The notes under the pieces: generated by a model | The model's input: the letters and a program-made list of their open reading frames with translations, nothing else | Told to the model about the DNA's origin: nothing | Databases searched by the model: none | In this document: piece by piece, positions 1 through 5,670 of the stretch | Position numbering within the stretch: position 1 is the stretch's first letter | How the letters are laid out: each line of letters starts with the position of its first letter | Made by a program: the position numbers and the translations under genes | Assembly: GCA_934717675.1 (NCBI GenBank) | Contig: CAKUYZ010000100.1 | Coordinates: 1-6,263 of the forward strand | DNA length: 6,263 nucleotides | Source: an uncultured Bacteroidales bacterium | GTDB lineage: Bacteria; Bacteroidota; Bacteroidia; Bacteroidales; Marinilabiliaceae | Direction: 5' to 3'

Positions 1-690
1 AAGGCCACGTCGGCCACCAAGGGCGAGACCCTGAAAGACACCATCATGATGGTGAGCAACTATGCCGACCTCATTGTCATGAGACACCCTCTTGAGGGGG
101 CGGCGCGTTATGCCACGGAGCAGAGCACCGTGCCTATAATCAATGCGGGCGATGGCGCCAATCAGCACCCGTCTCAGACCCTCTTGGACATGTATTCCAT
201 CAAGAAGACGCAGGGCAGGCTGGACGACCTCAAGATTGCCATGGTGGGCGACCTCAAGTATGGCCGCACGGTGCACTCCCTCATCATGGCCATGAGCTAT
301 TTCAACCCCACGTTCTATTTCGTGGCTCCCGATGAGCTGCGCATGCCCCAAGAATACAAAGATTTCCTAGACGAGAAAGGGATTCGCTACGAGGAGCATC
401 ATGACATGGCCGACATCTTGCCAGATGCCGACATCCTCTACATGACGCGAGTGCAGAAGGAGCGATTCTCCGACCTGATTGAATATGAGAGGGTGAAGAA
501 CACCTACGTCCTCCACAACGATATGCTCTCCGTCACCAAAGACAACCTCCGCATCCTCCACCCGCTCCCAAGGGTTGGCGAAATCTCGACCGATGTGGAC
601 CAAAACCCCAAGGCGTATTACTTTGAGCAGGCCCGCAACGGAATGTTTACGCGAATGGCCATCATTGCGGCCATTCTCGGCGCAAAATAA
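1..690 (+). CDS. pyrB: Aspartate carbamoyltransferase catalytic subunit, 3' part (start outside window)
   Basis: Catalytic chain of aspartate transcarbamoylase, which joins carbamoyl phosphate and L-aspartate in the committed step of pyrimidine synthesis in the cytoplasm. The reading frame is open from base 1 and ends at TAA 688-690, giving 229 residues. The family is about 305-310 residues long, so about 80 N-terminal residues, including the main carbamoyl-phosphate loop, are off the left edge; the internal ATG at 46 is not the start. Visible residues match E. coli active-site positions by alignment from memory: Lys7 (K84, in TKGET), Arg28 (R105, in MRHP), His56 (H134, in NQHP), Arg89 (R167, in KYGRT), Arg150 and Gln152 (R229 and Q231, in TRVQKER), and the HPLPRV loop at 187-192 (P266/L267). 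The strong resemblance to E. coli PyrB and the pyrI gene 29 bases downstream indicate the class-B holoenzyme of catalytic trimers and regulatory dimers. Nothing looks damaged. Confidence 0.97.
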   Translation, partial: KATSATKGETLKDTIMMVSNYADLIVMRHPLEGAARYATEQSTVPIINAGDGANQHPSQTLLDMYSIKKTQGRLDDLKIAMVGDLKYGRTVHSLIMAMSYFNPTFYFVAPDELRMPQEYKDFLDEKGIRYEEHHDMADILPDADILYMTRVQKERFSDLIEYERVKNTYVLHNDMLSVTKDNLRILHPLPRVGEISTDVDQNPKAYYFEQARNGMFTRMAIIAAILGAK

Positions 691-719
691 CCCAACGTCT
701 TTAAGAGGAAACAGTCATT

Positions 720-1181
720 ATGGAGAATAATAATAAGGAACTGAAAGTAAGTGCCATAAAAGACGGCACGGTGATTGACCATATCCCGGCCCAGAACCTC
801 TTCAAGGTCATCTCCCTCCTTGGCCTGGAGAAGATCCCAAACGCCATAACGTTTGGGACGAACCTTGAGAGCAAGAAACTGGGGCGCAAGAGCATCATAA
901 AGGTGTCCGACCGTTTTTTTGAAGATGACGAGATAAACAAAATCGCGCTCGTGGCTCCGGAGGCCAAGCTCAACATCATCAGAAACTATGAGGTGGTGGA
1001 AAAGCGACAAGTGTCACTCCCCGATGAGATCACGGGTTACGTCCGTTGCTTCAACCCCAAGTGCATCACAAACCATGAGGACATAACCACGCGTTTCACG
1101 GTGGTCGGCAAGCTCCCGCTGGCTCTCAAGTGCCACTATTGCGAGAAAGTGACCACCGAGGAGCATATGGTGATAAAATAA
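720..1181 (+). CDS. pyrI: Aspartate carbamoyltransferase regulatory subunit
   Basis: Regulatory chain of aspartate transcarbamoylase. It binds nucleotide effectors (CTP/UTP inhibit and ATP activates in the E. coli enzyme) and holds catalytic trimers together through a zinc domain. The 153 residues equal the E. coli length. The N-terminal allosteric domain (about 1-100) keeps the residues that contact nucleotides in E. coli, shifted by one: Asp20-His21, Lys61 and Lys95. The C-terminal zinc domain has four cysteines as CX4C (Cys110, Cys115) and CX2C (Cys138, Cys141). The start at 720 fits the family length and has a purine-rich AGAGGA at 704-709, 10 bases upstream, a clearer Shine-Dalgarno-like site than most genes here show. 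It lies 29 bases after pyrB with no terminator between them, so it is co-transcribed. Feedback control by pyrimidine nucleotides is inferred from the conserved residues. Confidence 0.97.
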   Translation: MENNNKELKVSAIKDGTVIDHIPAQNLFKVISLLGLEKIPNAITFGTNLESKKLGRKSIIKVSDRFFEDDEINKIALVAPEAKLNIIRNYEVVEKRQVSLPDEITGYVRCFNPKCITNHEDITTRFTVVGKLPLALKCHYCEKVTTEEHMVIK

Positions 1182-1199
1182 CACCCGCACAGACAAAAT

Positions 1200-1769
1200 A
1201 TGGCAAATCAGTCTTGGAAACCTGGCAATATGCTCTATCCGCTGCCCGTGGTGATGGTGAGTTGCGGAGACGCGCCAGAAAATTATAACATCATCACCGT
1301 GGCGTGGACCGGCACCATATGCTCCACCCCGCCCATGGTCAGCATCTCGGTGCGCAAGGAGAGGCACTCCCATGGCATAATCTGCCGCACGGGGGAGTTC
1401 GTCATCAACCTGACGACCGAGGAGCTTGTGCGCGCCACCGATTGGTGTGGCGTGAAGAGCGGGCGCGACGTGAACAAATGGGAGGCCATGGGGCTGACCC
1501 CTACGCAGTCCTACACGGTCAAGGCTCCCGGCATTGCGCAAAGCCCCGTGTCAATAGAGTGCAAAGTGAAGCAGGTCATTGAGCTCGGCTCACACGACCT
1601 CTTCATTGCCGACGTCACAGGCGTGCGCGTAGACGACAGGTATATCGACCCCGCCACGGGCGCATTCGCGTTGGAGAACGCCCGCCCCATATGTTACAGC
1701 CACGGCAAGTATTACGCCGTGGGTCGTCAGCTTGGCAAGTTCGGCTTCTCAGTGCAGAAGAAAAAGTAG
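1200..1769 (+). CDS. Flavin reductase family protein (flavoredoxin-like)
   Basis: A 189-residue protein of the flavin reductase-like, FMN-binding split-barrel family (DIM6/NTAB, flavoredoxin-like). Members bind FMN and either reduce free flavin with NAD(P)H or carry electrons. Family hallmarks are the N-terminal segment with YPLPVVMVS (13-21), the core NIITVAWTGTICSTPPMVSI (30-49), followed by VRKERHSHGII (51-61) and FVINL (67-71). The second half has IECKVKQVIELGSHDLFIADV (residues 119-139), the strand pattern typical of the barrel dimer. There is no signal peptide or membrane segment, so it is probably cytoplasmic. It starts 18 bases after pyrI and shares its operon; a strong terminator follows its stop. 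I recall this gene next to pyrBI in Bacteroides genomes, but its link to pyrimidine synthesis is unproven. Substrate and electron donor cannot be read from the sequence. Confidence 0.88.
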   Translation: MANQSWKPGNMLYPLPVVMVSCGDAPENYNIITVAWTGTICSTPPMVSISVRKERHSHGIICRTGEFVINLTTEELVRATDWCGVKSGRDVNKWEAMGLTPTQSYTVKAPGIAQSPVSIECKVKQVIELGSHDLFIADVTGVRVDDRYIDPATGAFALENARPICYSHGKYYAVGRQLGKFGFSVQKKK

Positions 1770-1797
1770 GCCTGCGCCTTAGCCTTTTTTTGACAAT

Positions 1798-1838
1798 GCG
1801 CCCCGATTGCTCCTACGCTGTCGGGGCGTTCTTTTTTC
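1798..1838 (+). terminator. Rho-independent terminator of the pyrB-pyrI-flavin reductase operon
   Basis: Perfect 8-base stem CGCCCCGA (1799-1806) with TCGGGGCG (1821-1828), a 12-base loop, and a T-rich tract TTCTTTTTTCTT (1829-1840). A further G-T pair (1798/1829) can extend it. It begins about 29 bases after the flavin reductase stop. There is no T tract on the other side of the stem, so it should act on plus-strand transcripts only. It overlaps the last codons of the convergent gene that ends at 1813. Confidence 0.88.
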
Positions 1839-2385
1839 TTCGCCGGGCGCGTTTCCCGCAGAGGCGCAGGGCTGCGCGCATTCCCGCTGTCAGGTCCTCA
1901 TAGGCGAGCAACTCCGTCGTCATCCTTAATTCCGCCTCCAACTCGGGAGCGCAGGCGCACATCTTCGCGGCCAGATACAGACTTTGCGCCCTGGTGCCAA
2001 CGGGCGTTGAGCGGCTCGTTATGGCGCGCAGGCAAAAGTCTAGCAGGTCCGGGTGCAGATTGTCCATCTGCCAGTCTATGGTGTTGAGGAGTGTGAGCAT
2101 TAGGCGGCGCACGGTGTCGTTGGCGGCGGCCAACAGTTTGTCCGTCAGTCCTTGGCGGTGGCCGGCCAGCCATGGTGCCATGCTCTGTGGCAGGTGCGTC
2201 ATAATCCATGCCGCATTGGCCTCCACCTTGGCGTCTCCGCTATTCAATGCGGCCCAGAGGGCTGCCAATACGGGCTCGCCGTCACCTGTCGCCGCTGCGG
2301 CGGACAGTTCGTCAACGTCGGCGGCGTGAATCCTGCCGGCCAGTCTTGCGGCCAGCTGTTGCGTCAGGTCTTGTTGTCTGCTCAT
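1813..2385 (-). CDS. Conserved hypothetical protein, helical HEAT-like repeat
   Basis: I do not recognise a named function. The 190-residue product is almost entirely predicted helix, with short amphipathic helices in pairs (for example NAAWIMTHLPQSMAPWL and the helix around VRRLMLTLLNTI), the look of a HEAT/armadillo-type solenoid. There is no signal peptide and no catalytic motif. The C-terminus is very basic (GKRARRRKKN), which could bind nucleic acid or simply reflect the terminator it overlaps. I chose the ATG at 2385 (MSRQQDLTQQ). An in-frame GTG at 2457 would add 24 residues, but these look non-coding and would run over the glyA promoter region. The pattern of a NAAW helix followed by LMLTLL and LDFCL motifs resembles small conserved hypothetical proteins I recall from Bacteroidales. 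The gene stands alone, divergent from glyA and convergent with the pyrimidine operon. A scaffold or protein-binding role is a guess from the fold. Confidence 0.75.
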   Translation of the reverse strand: MSRQQDLTQQLAARLAGRIHAADVDELSAAAATGDGEPVLAALWAALNSGDAKVEANAAWIMTHLPQSMAPWLAGHRQGLTDKLLAAANDTVRRLMLTLLNTIDWQMDNLHPDLLDFCLRAITSRSTPVGTRAQSLYLAAKMCACAPELEAELRMTTELLAYEDLTAGMRAALRLCGKRARRRKKNAPTA

Positions 2386-2423
2386 TGCGTCTATGATTGT
2401 TGTGGATGAGTGGCTCGGCAAGG

Positions 2424-2487
2424 TAGCCACAATTTTCCAATCCCACCTTGCTGTCACTCTCGCAATAAGTGGTTACATTTGTGGCTA
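2424..2487. repeat. 9-base inverted repeat in the divergent intergenic region
   Basis: TAGCCACAA at 2424-2432 is the exact reverse complement of TTGTGGCTA at 2479-2487; the arms are 46 bases apart. The right arm overlaps the end of the predicted glyA -7 element. The left arm sits 38 bases before the start of the divergent HEAT-like gene. A second, weaker pair, GCAAGGT (2418-2424) with ACCTTGC (2445-2451), interleaves with it. The arms could be two copies of an operator, or paired promoter cores facing opposite ways; chance is also possible for a repeat this short. Confidence 0.5.
2448..2481 (+). promoter_or_regulatory. Candidate glyA promoter of Bacteroides type
   Basis: TACATTTG at 2474-2481 fits the Bacteroides -7 consensus TAnnTTTG exactly. 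A TTG at 2448-2450 could serve as the -33 element, but the 23-base spacer is a little long. Transcription would start near 2487-2490 and leave a short A/T-rich leader (2487-2506) without a Shine-Dalgarno sequence, which is usual in this phylum. A TAnnTTTG match also exists on the minus strand (2500-2493), but it lacks a -33 partner and is 108 bases from the divergent gene, so I give it little weight. Confidence 0.45.
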
Positions 2488-2506
2488 AATAACAAAAATA
2501 ATAACA

Positions 2507-3787
2507 ATGATGAGAGATAACGCCATATTCGACCTCATAGAGAAAGAGCATCAGCGTCAGCAGCGCGGCATTGAGATGATTGCCTCAGAAAACTTTGTGA
2601 GCGACGAGGTGATGCAGGCCATGGGCTCATGCCTTACTAACAAATATGCCGAGGGATACCCTGGCAAGCGTCATTACGGCGGTTGTGAGGTGGTAGACGA
2701 GGTGGAGACGCTCGCCATTGAGCGCATCAAGAAGCTCTACGGGGCGGAGTTCGCCAACGTGCAGCCTCACTCTGGCGCGCAAGCCAACGCCTCGGTGCTG
2801 CTGGCGGTCCTCAACCCTGGCGACACCTTTATGGGCCTAGACCTGGCTCATGGCGGCCACTTGTCTCACGGCTCGGCGGTGAACACGTCTGGCATCATCT
2901 ATCGTCCTGTGGCATATCATCTTAACAAAGAGACTGGCCGTGTGGACTATGACGAGATGGAAGAAGTGGCGAAGCGCGAGCACCCGAAACTCATCATTGG
3001 CGGCGGCTCTGCCTATAGCCGCGAGTGGGACTATGCCCGCATGCGCAAGATTGCTGACGAGGTCGGCGCCCTCCTGATGGTTGACATGGCGCACCCCGCC
3101 GGACTCATTGCCGCCGGCTTGCTAGACAACCCGGTGAAGCATGCCGATATTGTCACCTCCACCACCCACAAGACGCTCCGCGGCCCGCGTGGCGGCATCA
3201 TCCTAATGGGCAAGGACTTCCCCAACCCTTGGGGCAAGAAGACCAAGAAGGGTGAGGTCCGCACCATGGGCTCGCTCATAAATTCGGCCGTGTTCCCTGG
3301 CCAGCAGGGAGGTCCGCTGGAGCACGTCATAGCCGCCAAGGCCGTGGCCTTTGAGGAGGCCTTGCAGCCTGAGTTCAAGACATATCAGAAGCAAGTGAAG
3401 GCCAATGCCGCGAGACTGGCGCAAGACCTCATTGACCGAGGCTTCTACATTGTGAGCGGTGGCACGGACAATCACTCCATGCTCGTTGATCTGCGCCCCA
3501 AATATCCCGAGTTGACGGGCAAGGTGGCCGAGAAGGCGCTCGTGGCGGCAGACATCACTGTTAACATGAACCTAGTGCCGTTTGACACGCGCTCCGCGTT
3601 CCAGACCAGCGGACTCCGCCTCGGGACGCCGGCCATCACCACCCGCGGATTGAAAGAGGCCGACATGGACATCATTGCCGGCATGATTGATCGCGTCCTT
3701 GCCGCGCCCGAAGACGCGGACGTCATAGCCAAAGTCAAGGCCGAGGTCAATGCCATGATGAACAATCGCCCAATGTTCGCATGGTAG
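2507..3787 (+). CDS. glyA: Serine hydroxymethyltransferase
   Basis: PLP enzyme that interconverts serine plus tetrahydrofolate with glycine plus 5,10-methylene-tetrahydrofolate, the main source of one-carbon units for purines, thymidylate and methionine; cytoplasmic. At 426 residues it is full length. Visible hallmarks are IASEN (25-29), NKYAEGYPGKRHYGG (45-59) with the substrate-contacting Glu and Tyr residues, PHSGAQAN (87-94), VDMAHPAGL (192-200) with Asp193 and His196 around the cofactor, Lys222 in TTHKTLRGPRGG as the Schiff-base lysine, and SGLRLGTPAITTRG (368-381) with carboxylate-binding Arg371. Between GGIILMG and NSAVFPG it carries about 13 residues more than E. coli GlyA, a segment rich in Lys and Gly. 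ATG 2507 is followed at once by another ATG at 2510; either could be used. It is preceded by a divergent gene and closed by a terminator, so it appears monocistronic. Confidence 0.97.
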   Translation: MMRDNAIFDLIEKEHQRQQRGIEMIASENFVSDEVMQAMGSCLTNKYAEGYPGKRHYGGCEVVDEVETLAIERIKKLYGAEFANVQPHSGAQANASVLLAVLNPGDTFMGLDLAHGGHLSHGSAVNTSGIIYRPVAYHLNKETGRVDYDEMEEVAKREHPKLIIGGGSAYSREWDYARMRKIADEVGALLMVDMAHPAGLIAAGLLDNPVKHADIVTSTTHKTLRGPRGGIILMGKDFPNPWGKKTKKGEVRTMGSLINSAVFPGQQGGPLEHVIAAKAVAFEEALQPEFKTYQKQVKANAARLAQDLIDRGFYIVSGGTDNHSMLVDLRPKYPELTGKVAEKALVAADITVNMNLVPFDTRSAFQTSGLRLGTPAITTRGLKEADMDIIAGMIDRVLAAPEDADVIAKVKAEVNAMMNNRPMFAW

Positions 3788-3819
3788 TTTTATTAGGCTG
3801 AAGCATCAATAAACGGATA

Positions 3820-3849
3820 AAGCCCGGCAGGTTCGCGCCCGCCGGGCTT
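3820..3849. terminator. Hairpin terminator between convergent glyA and the beta-barrel gene
   Basis: Perfect 9-base stem AAGCCCGGC (3820-3828) with GCCGGGCTT (3841-3849) and a 12-base loop. On the plus strand it is followed by CATCTTTT and stops glyA transcripts 33 bases after the stop codon. On the minus strand it is followed by TTATCCGTTTATT, a moderately T-rich tail, 19 bases after the beta-barrel gene's stop. It probably serves both converging units, with the plus direction only moderately better supported. Confidence 0.82.
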
Positions 3850-3868
3850 CATCTTTTGGGTGTCTCAG

Positions 3869-4762
3869 TTAAAGGCAATAACGAATGCCAAAAGAGAGTG
3901 AAGTGAAATCTGGCCCGTTCTTTGACGAGAAGAGCGGGGTGGGAGTGTAGCGCACGTAGAGTCCCCAGTCCCCATAGCCTAGCGAGGCAAAGACGGAGCC
4001 GCCAAGCACGTTGTGGTTGAGAGACTTGTCGCGGTCCTTGTGTTTCGTGCCGTTCACCTTGTACTCCGTGAAGAGGCGCGCCGATGGCGCAATCTCCAGC
4101 GTGGCGCCAAGTTGTATGAAGGCCTTGTTGCCGCCCGCCGGCTGCCACTCATAGGCCACGGGGACGCAGAAACGGAATGTCCTGAGGCGAGACTTGGTCA
4201 CGTCTATCGTGTCCGCGGCGTCAGCGATCGTCACCTTATGCTTGGCATAGGTGAAGCGGCGGTTGTCATCGAGCTTGAAGTTGCGCCAGTTGAAGCCGAG
4301 GCCATACCACATTCCGCTTTTAGCGGAGTGCTTGTGCTGCCTGGCAATGGGCGTGAAGCCAATCTCTATGGAGCGGCCTAACGCATTGTCCACTCCTGCG
4401 CCAATGGCGTTGTTGAAGCCCACATAGAAACTCTGAGAGTGTGCGCAAAAGGCCGACTTGTTCTTCTTGACCCTGCGTGGCAGCAAATCGGCAATGCTCA
4501 TGTCGAAGTCGTCCTCCACCTGCCATGTCTGCTCGCGCCTGGCGGAGTCTGACGTAGACACATAGATCTGCGACGTGTTGCCACCCTTGCCGTCTGTCAC
4601 GCTCACGCTAAGGTTGCGTCCGTCGTCAGACACCGTTATCTTTCGCCCACGATACGTCAGAGTGGTGTCCGGAGCGGCATCGTTGCTGTTTGAGTTTGAG
4701 GCAAGCCCCATTGATGGAATGGCCATGAAGACGAGCATGGCCGCGATGGTTGTTGTTTTCAT
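3869..4762 (-). CDS. Predicted outer-membrane beta-barrel protein, last gene of sigma operon
   Basis: 297 residues. A signal peptide (1-21: Lys at position 2, hydrophobic stretch, Met-Gly-Leu-Ala before a likely cut) directs it to the envelope. Residues 22-100 form a Ser/Asn/Asp-rich polar segment with short alternating stretches (LTYRGRKITVSDDG), and residues about 110-297 show repeated alternating strands ending in aromatics: SFYVGFNN, SIEIGFTPIA, MWYGLGFNWRNF, LRTFRFCVPVAYEW, KAFIQLGATLEI, SVFASLGYG, GLYVRYTP and a final FTSLSFGIRYCL. Eight to ten strands would fit a small barrel. The C-terminus is Leu rather than the more usual Phe. The start ATG (4762-4760) overlaps the upstream stop as ATGA, which suggests coupled translation. 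Family membership (porin-like, OMP_b-brl) is judged by pattern; cargo or ligand is unknown. Its place behind an ECF sigma factor suggests it is a regulated envelope component. Confidence 0.8.
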   Translation of the reverse strand: MKTTTIAAMLVFMAIPSMGLASNSNSNDAAPDTTLTYRGRKITVSDDGRNLSVSVTDGKGGNTSQIYVSTSDSARREQTWQVEDDFDMSIADLLPRRVKKNKSAFCAHSQSFYVGFNNAIGAGVDNALGRSIEIGFTPIARQHKHSAKSGMWYGLGFNWRNFKLDDNRRFTYAKHKVTIADAADTIDVTKSRLRTFRFCVPVAYEWQPAGGNKAFIQLGATLEIAPSARLFTEYKVNGTKHKDRDKSLNHNVLGGSVFASLGYGDWGLYVRYTPTPLFSSKNGPDFTSLSFGIRYCL

Positions 4763-5235
4763 TGTGCTTGTTGGTTTTTATCCTTGATTTTTACGTTAAC
4801 TATTTTGTCCAGCACCGTGGGGCCCTCCATATATATCAGCATGGCGGAGTCTTCACCCATCCGGCGGAAGAGGACGAACCTGTTATCAGCATTCCCGTGA
4901 GCGGGGGGAAGCTGGATGTAGAGGGCCACAACTTCGCCACCTTTCATCATTCTCTTGGTGTCGTTGGCCATTTGGGCGTCAGCCTCCGCGGCCTCCGCCA
5001 TCTTTTGGGCGTCCGCCGCGTCGCCGCGCGTCAGCAGGCTGCGAAATAGGTTCAAGTCGCGCCCGTCTAGGTTCTCGCCGCTCAGATACACGCTCCTCAC
5101 GTCGCCTTTGAGTCCAGATGTCTTGCCGAACAGCGGCTCCACGTGCAGGCCCTCTTGCGCCGTTATGGCGACTGGCGAGATCCCTATGGCCATGGTCACA
5201 GCCATTGTTATTAGCCTTAGCATGATATTTTGCAT
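4759..5235 (-). CDS. Small secreted periplasmic protein, possibly DUF6108 family
   Basis: 158 residues with an N-terminal signal peptide: MQNIMLRLITMAVTMAIGIS followed by PVAITA and a likely cut before QEG (about residue 26). The mature part begins GLHVEPLFGK, then RSVYLSGENLDGRDLNLFRSL (48-67), an Ala/Asp/Glu/Met-rich helix (72-92), and a strand-rich end with VVALYIQLPP (102-111), RFVLFRR (119-125) and AMLIYMEGP (131-139). This order resembles a Bacteroidales uncharacterised family that I recall as DUF6108; the assignment is from memory and needs a profile search. There are no catalytic residues or lipobox. The start at 5235 directly abuts the upstream TAA (5238-5236); an alternative in-frame ATG at 5223 also leaves a full signal peptide. 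The gene sits between the anti-sigma-like and barrel genes, so a periplasmic adaptor or ligand role is plausible but not shown. Confidence 0.72.
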   Translation of the reverse strand: MQNIMLRLITMAVTMAIGISPVAITAQEGLHVEPLFGKTSGLKGDVRSVYLSGENLDGRDLNLFRSLLTRGDAADAQKMAEAAEADAQMANDTKRMMKGGEVVALYIQLPPAHGNADNRFVLFRRMGEDSAMLIYMEGPTVLDKIVNVKIKDKNQQAQ

Positions 5236-5670
5236 TTAATATTCCGTTACAGATAACATGAGGGCCATGTCGTCGTCCACGCTCGGGCAGGCCTCGGCCA
5301 GGAGCGTGAGGTCTTCACGCATCAGACGCAGGGCCTCGTCTCCTTGCGCCACCACCTGGCCATTAGATGTCACGTAGCCCGTGGCCGTGCCACCGGAGTG
5401 GAGTGCCAAACCCGCTGTTATGGCCAAGGCCACGCTGGCCGCGGCAGACAGCCACCACGCCGTGGCGCGCCTGTGTCTCCTTGTTTTGGCTTCGGCTTCG
5501 GCCTTGGCCACAGACGAGTAGGCCATATAGGCCGCGCTTGCCGACGCATGGCCGCGACTCGTCTCTTGCGCCAAATGCGCGCGCAGCAGACGCTCCTCCT
5601 CCTCCGTGGTCTGCCCGTCAAAGAAACGGGCTTCCAGGGCCTCCCAATATGCTTTGTCTTTGCTCATCAT
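5236..5670 (-). CDS. Anti-sigma-factor-like single-pass membrane protein
   Basis: 144 residues with three parts. The cytoplasmic N-terminus (1-68) opens with YWEALEARFFDGQTTEEEERLL, the helix-turn pattern at the front of many Bacteroidota anti-sigma factors, and ends in a basic patch (KTRRHRR, 63-69). A transmembrane helix follows (about 70-90, AWWLSAAASVALAITAGLAL). A short outer part of about 54 residues ends DDDMALMLSVTEY. The basic patch before the helix predicts N-terminus inside, as needed to hold a sigma factor. There is no zinc-binding HXXXCXXC and no FecR domain, so it is not a classic ZAS or TonB-linked anti-sigma. ATG 5670-5668 overlaps the sigma stop as ATGA; a second ATG directly follows. 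The overlap suggests stoichiometric production with the sigma factor. Binding to that sigma factor is inferred from position and layout. Confidence 0.7.
   Translation of the reverse strand: MMSKDKAYWEALEARFFDGQTTEEEERLLRAHLAQETSRGHASASAAYMAYSSVAKAEAEAKTRRHRRATAWWLSAAASVALAITAGLALHSGGTATGYVTSNGQVVAQGDEALRLMREDLTLLAEACPSVDDDMALMLSVTEY

Noticed and set aside
1014..1541. Long minus-strand open frame opposite pyrI and the flavin reductase
   Set aside because: It lies fully antisense to two well-recognised genes, and its His/Arg-rich translation has no family look; a shadow of GC-rich coding sequence.
2386..2457. N-terminal extension of the helical-repeat gene from an in-frame GTG at 2457
   Set aside because: The 24 added residues look unlike the rest of the protein, and the extension would run across the inverted repeat and up to the glyA promoter. 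The ATG at 2385 starts a clean helix.
4013..4381. Plus-strand open frame opposite the beta-barrel gene
   Set aside because: It is antisense to a gene with a signal peptide, barrel strands and operon overlap; its translation has no plausible fold signal.
5488..5505. Short GGCTTC/GGCTTC/GGCCTT tandem in the anti-sigma-like gene
   Set aside because: It has only two exact units plus a variant and encodes a plain Ala/Glu helix; no sign of a slippage switch.
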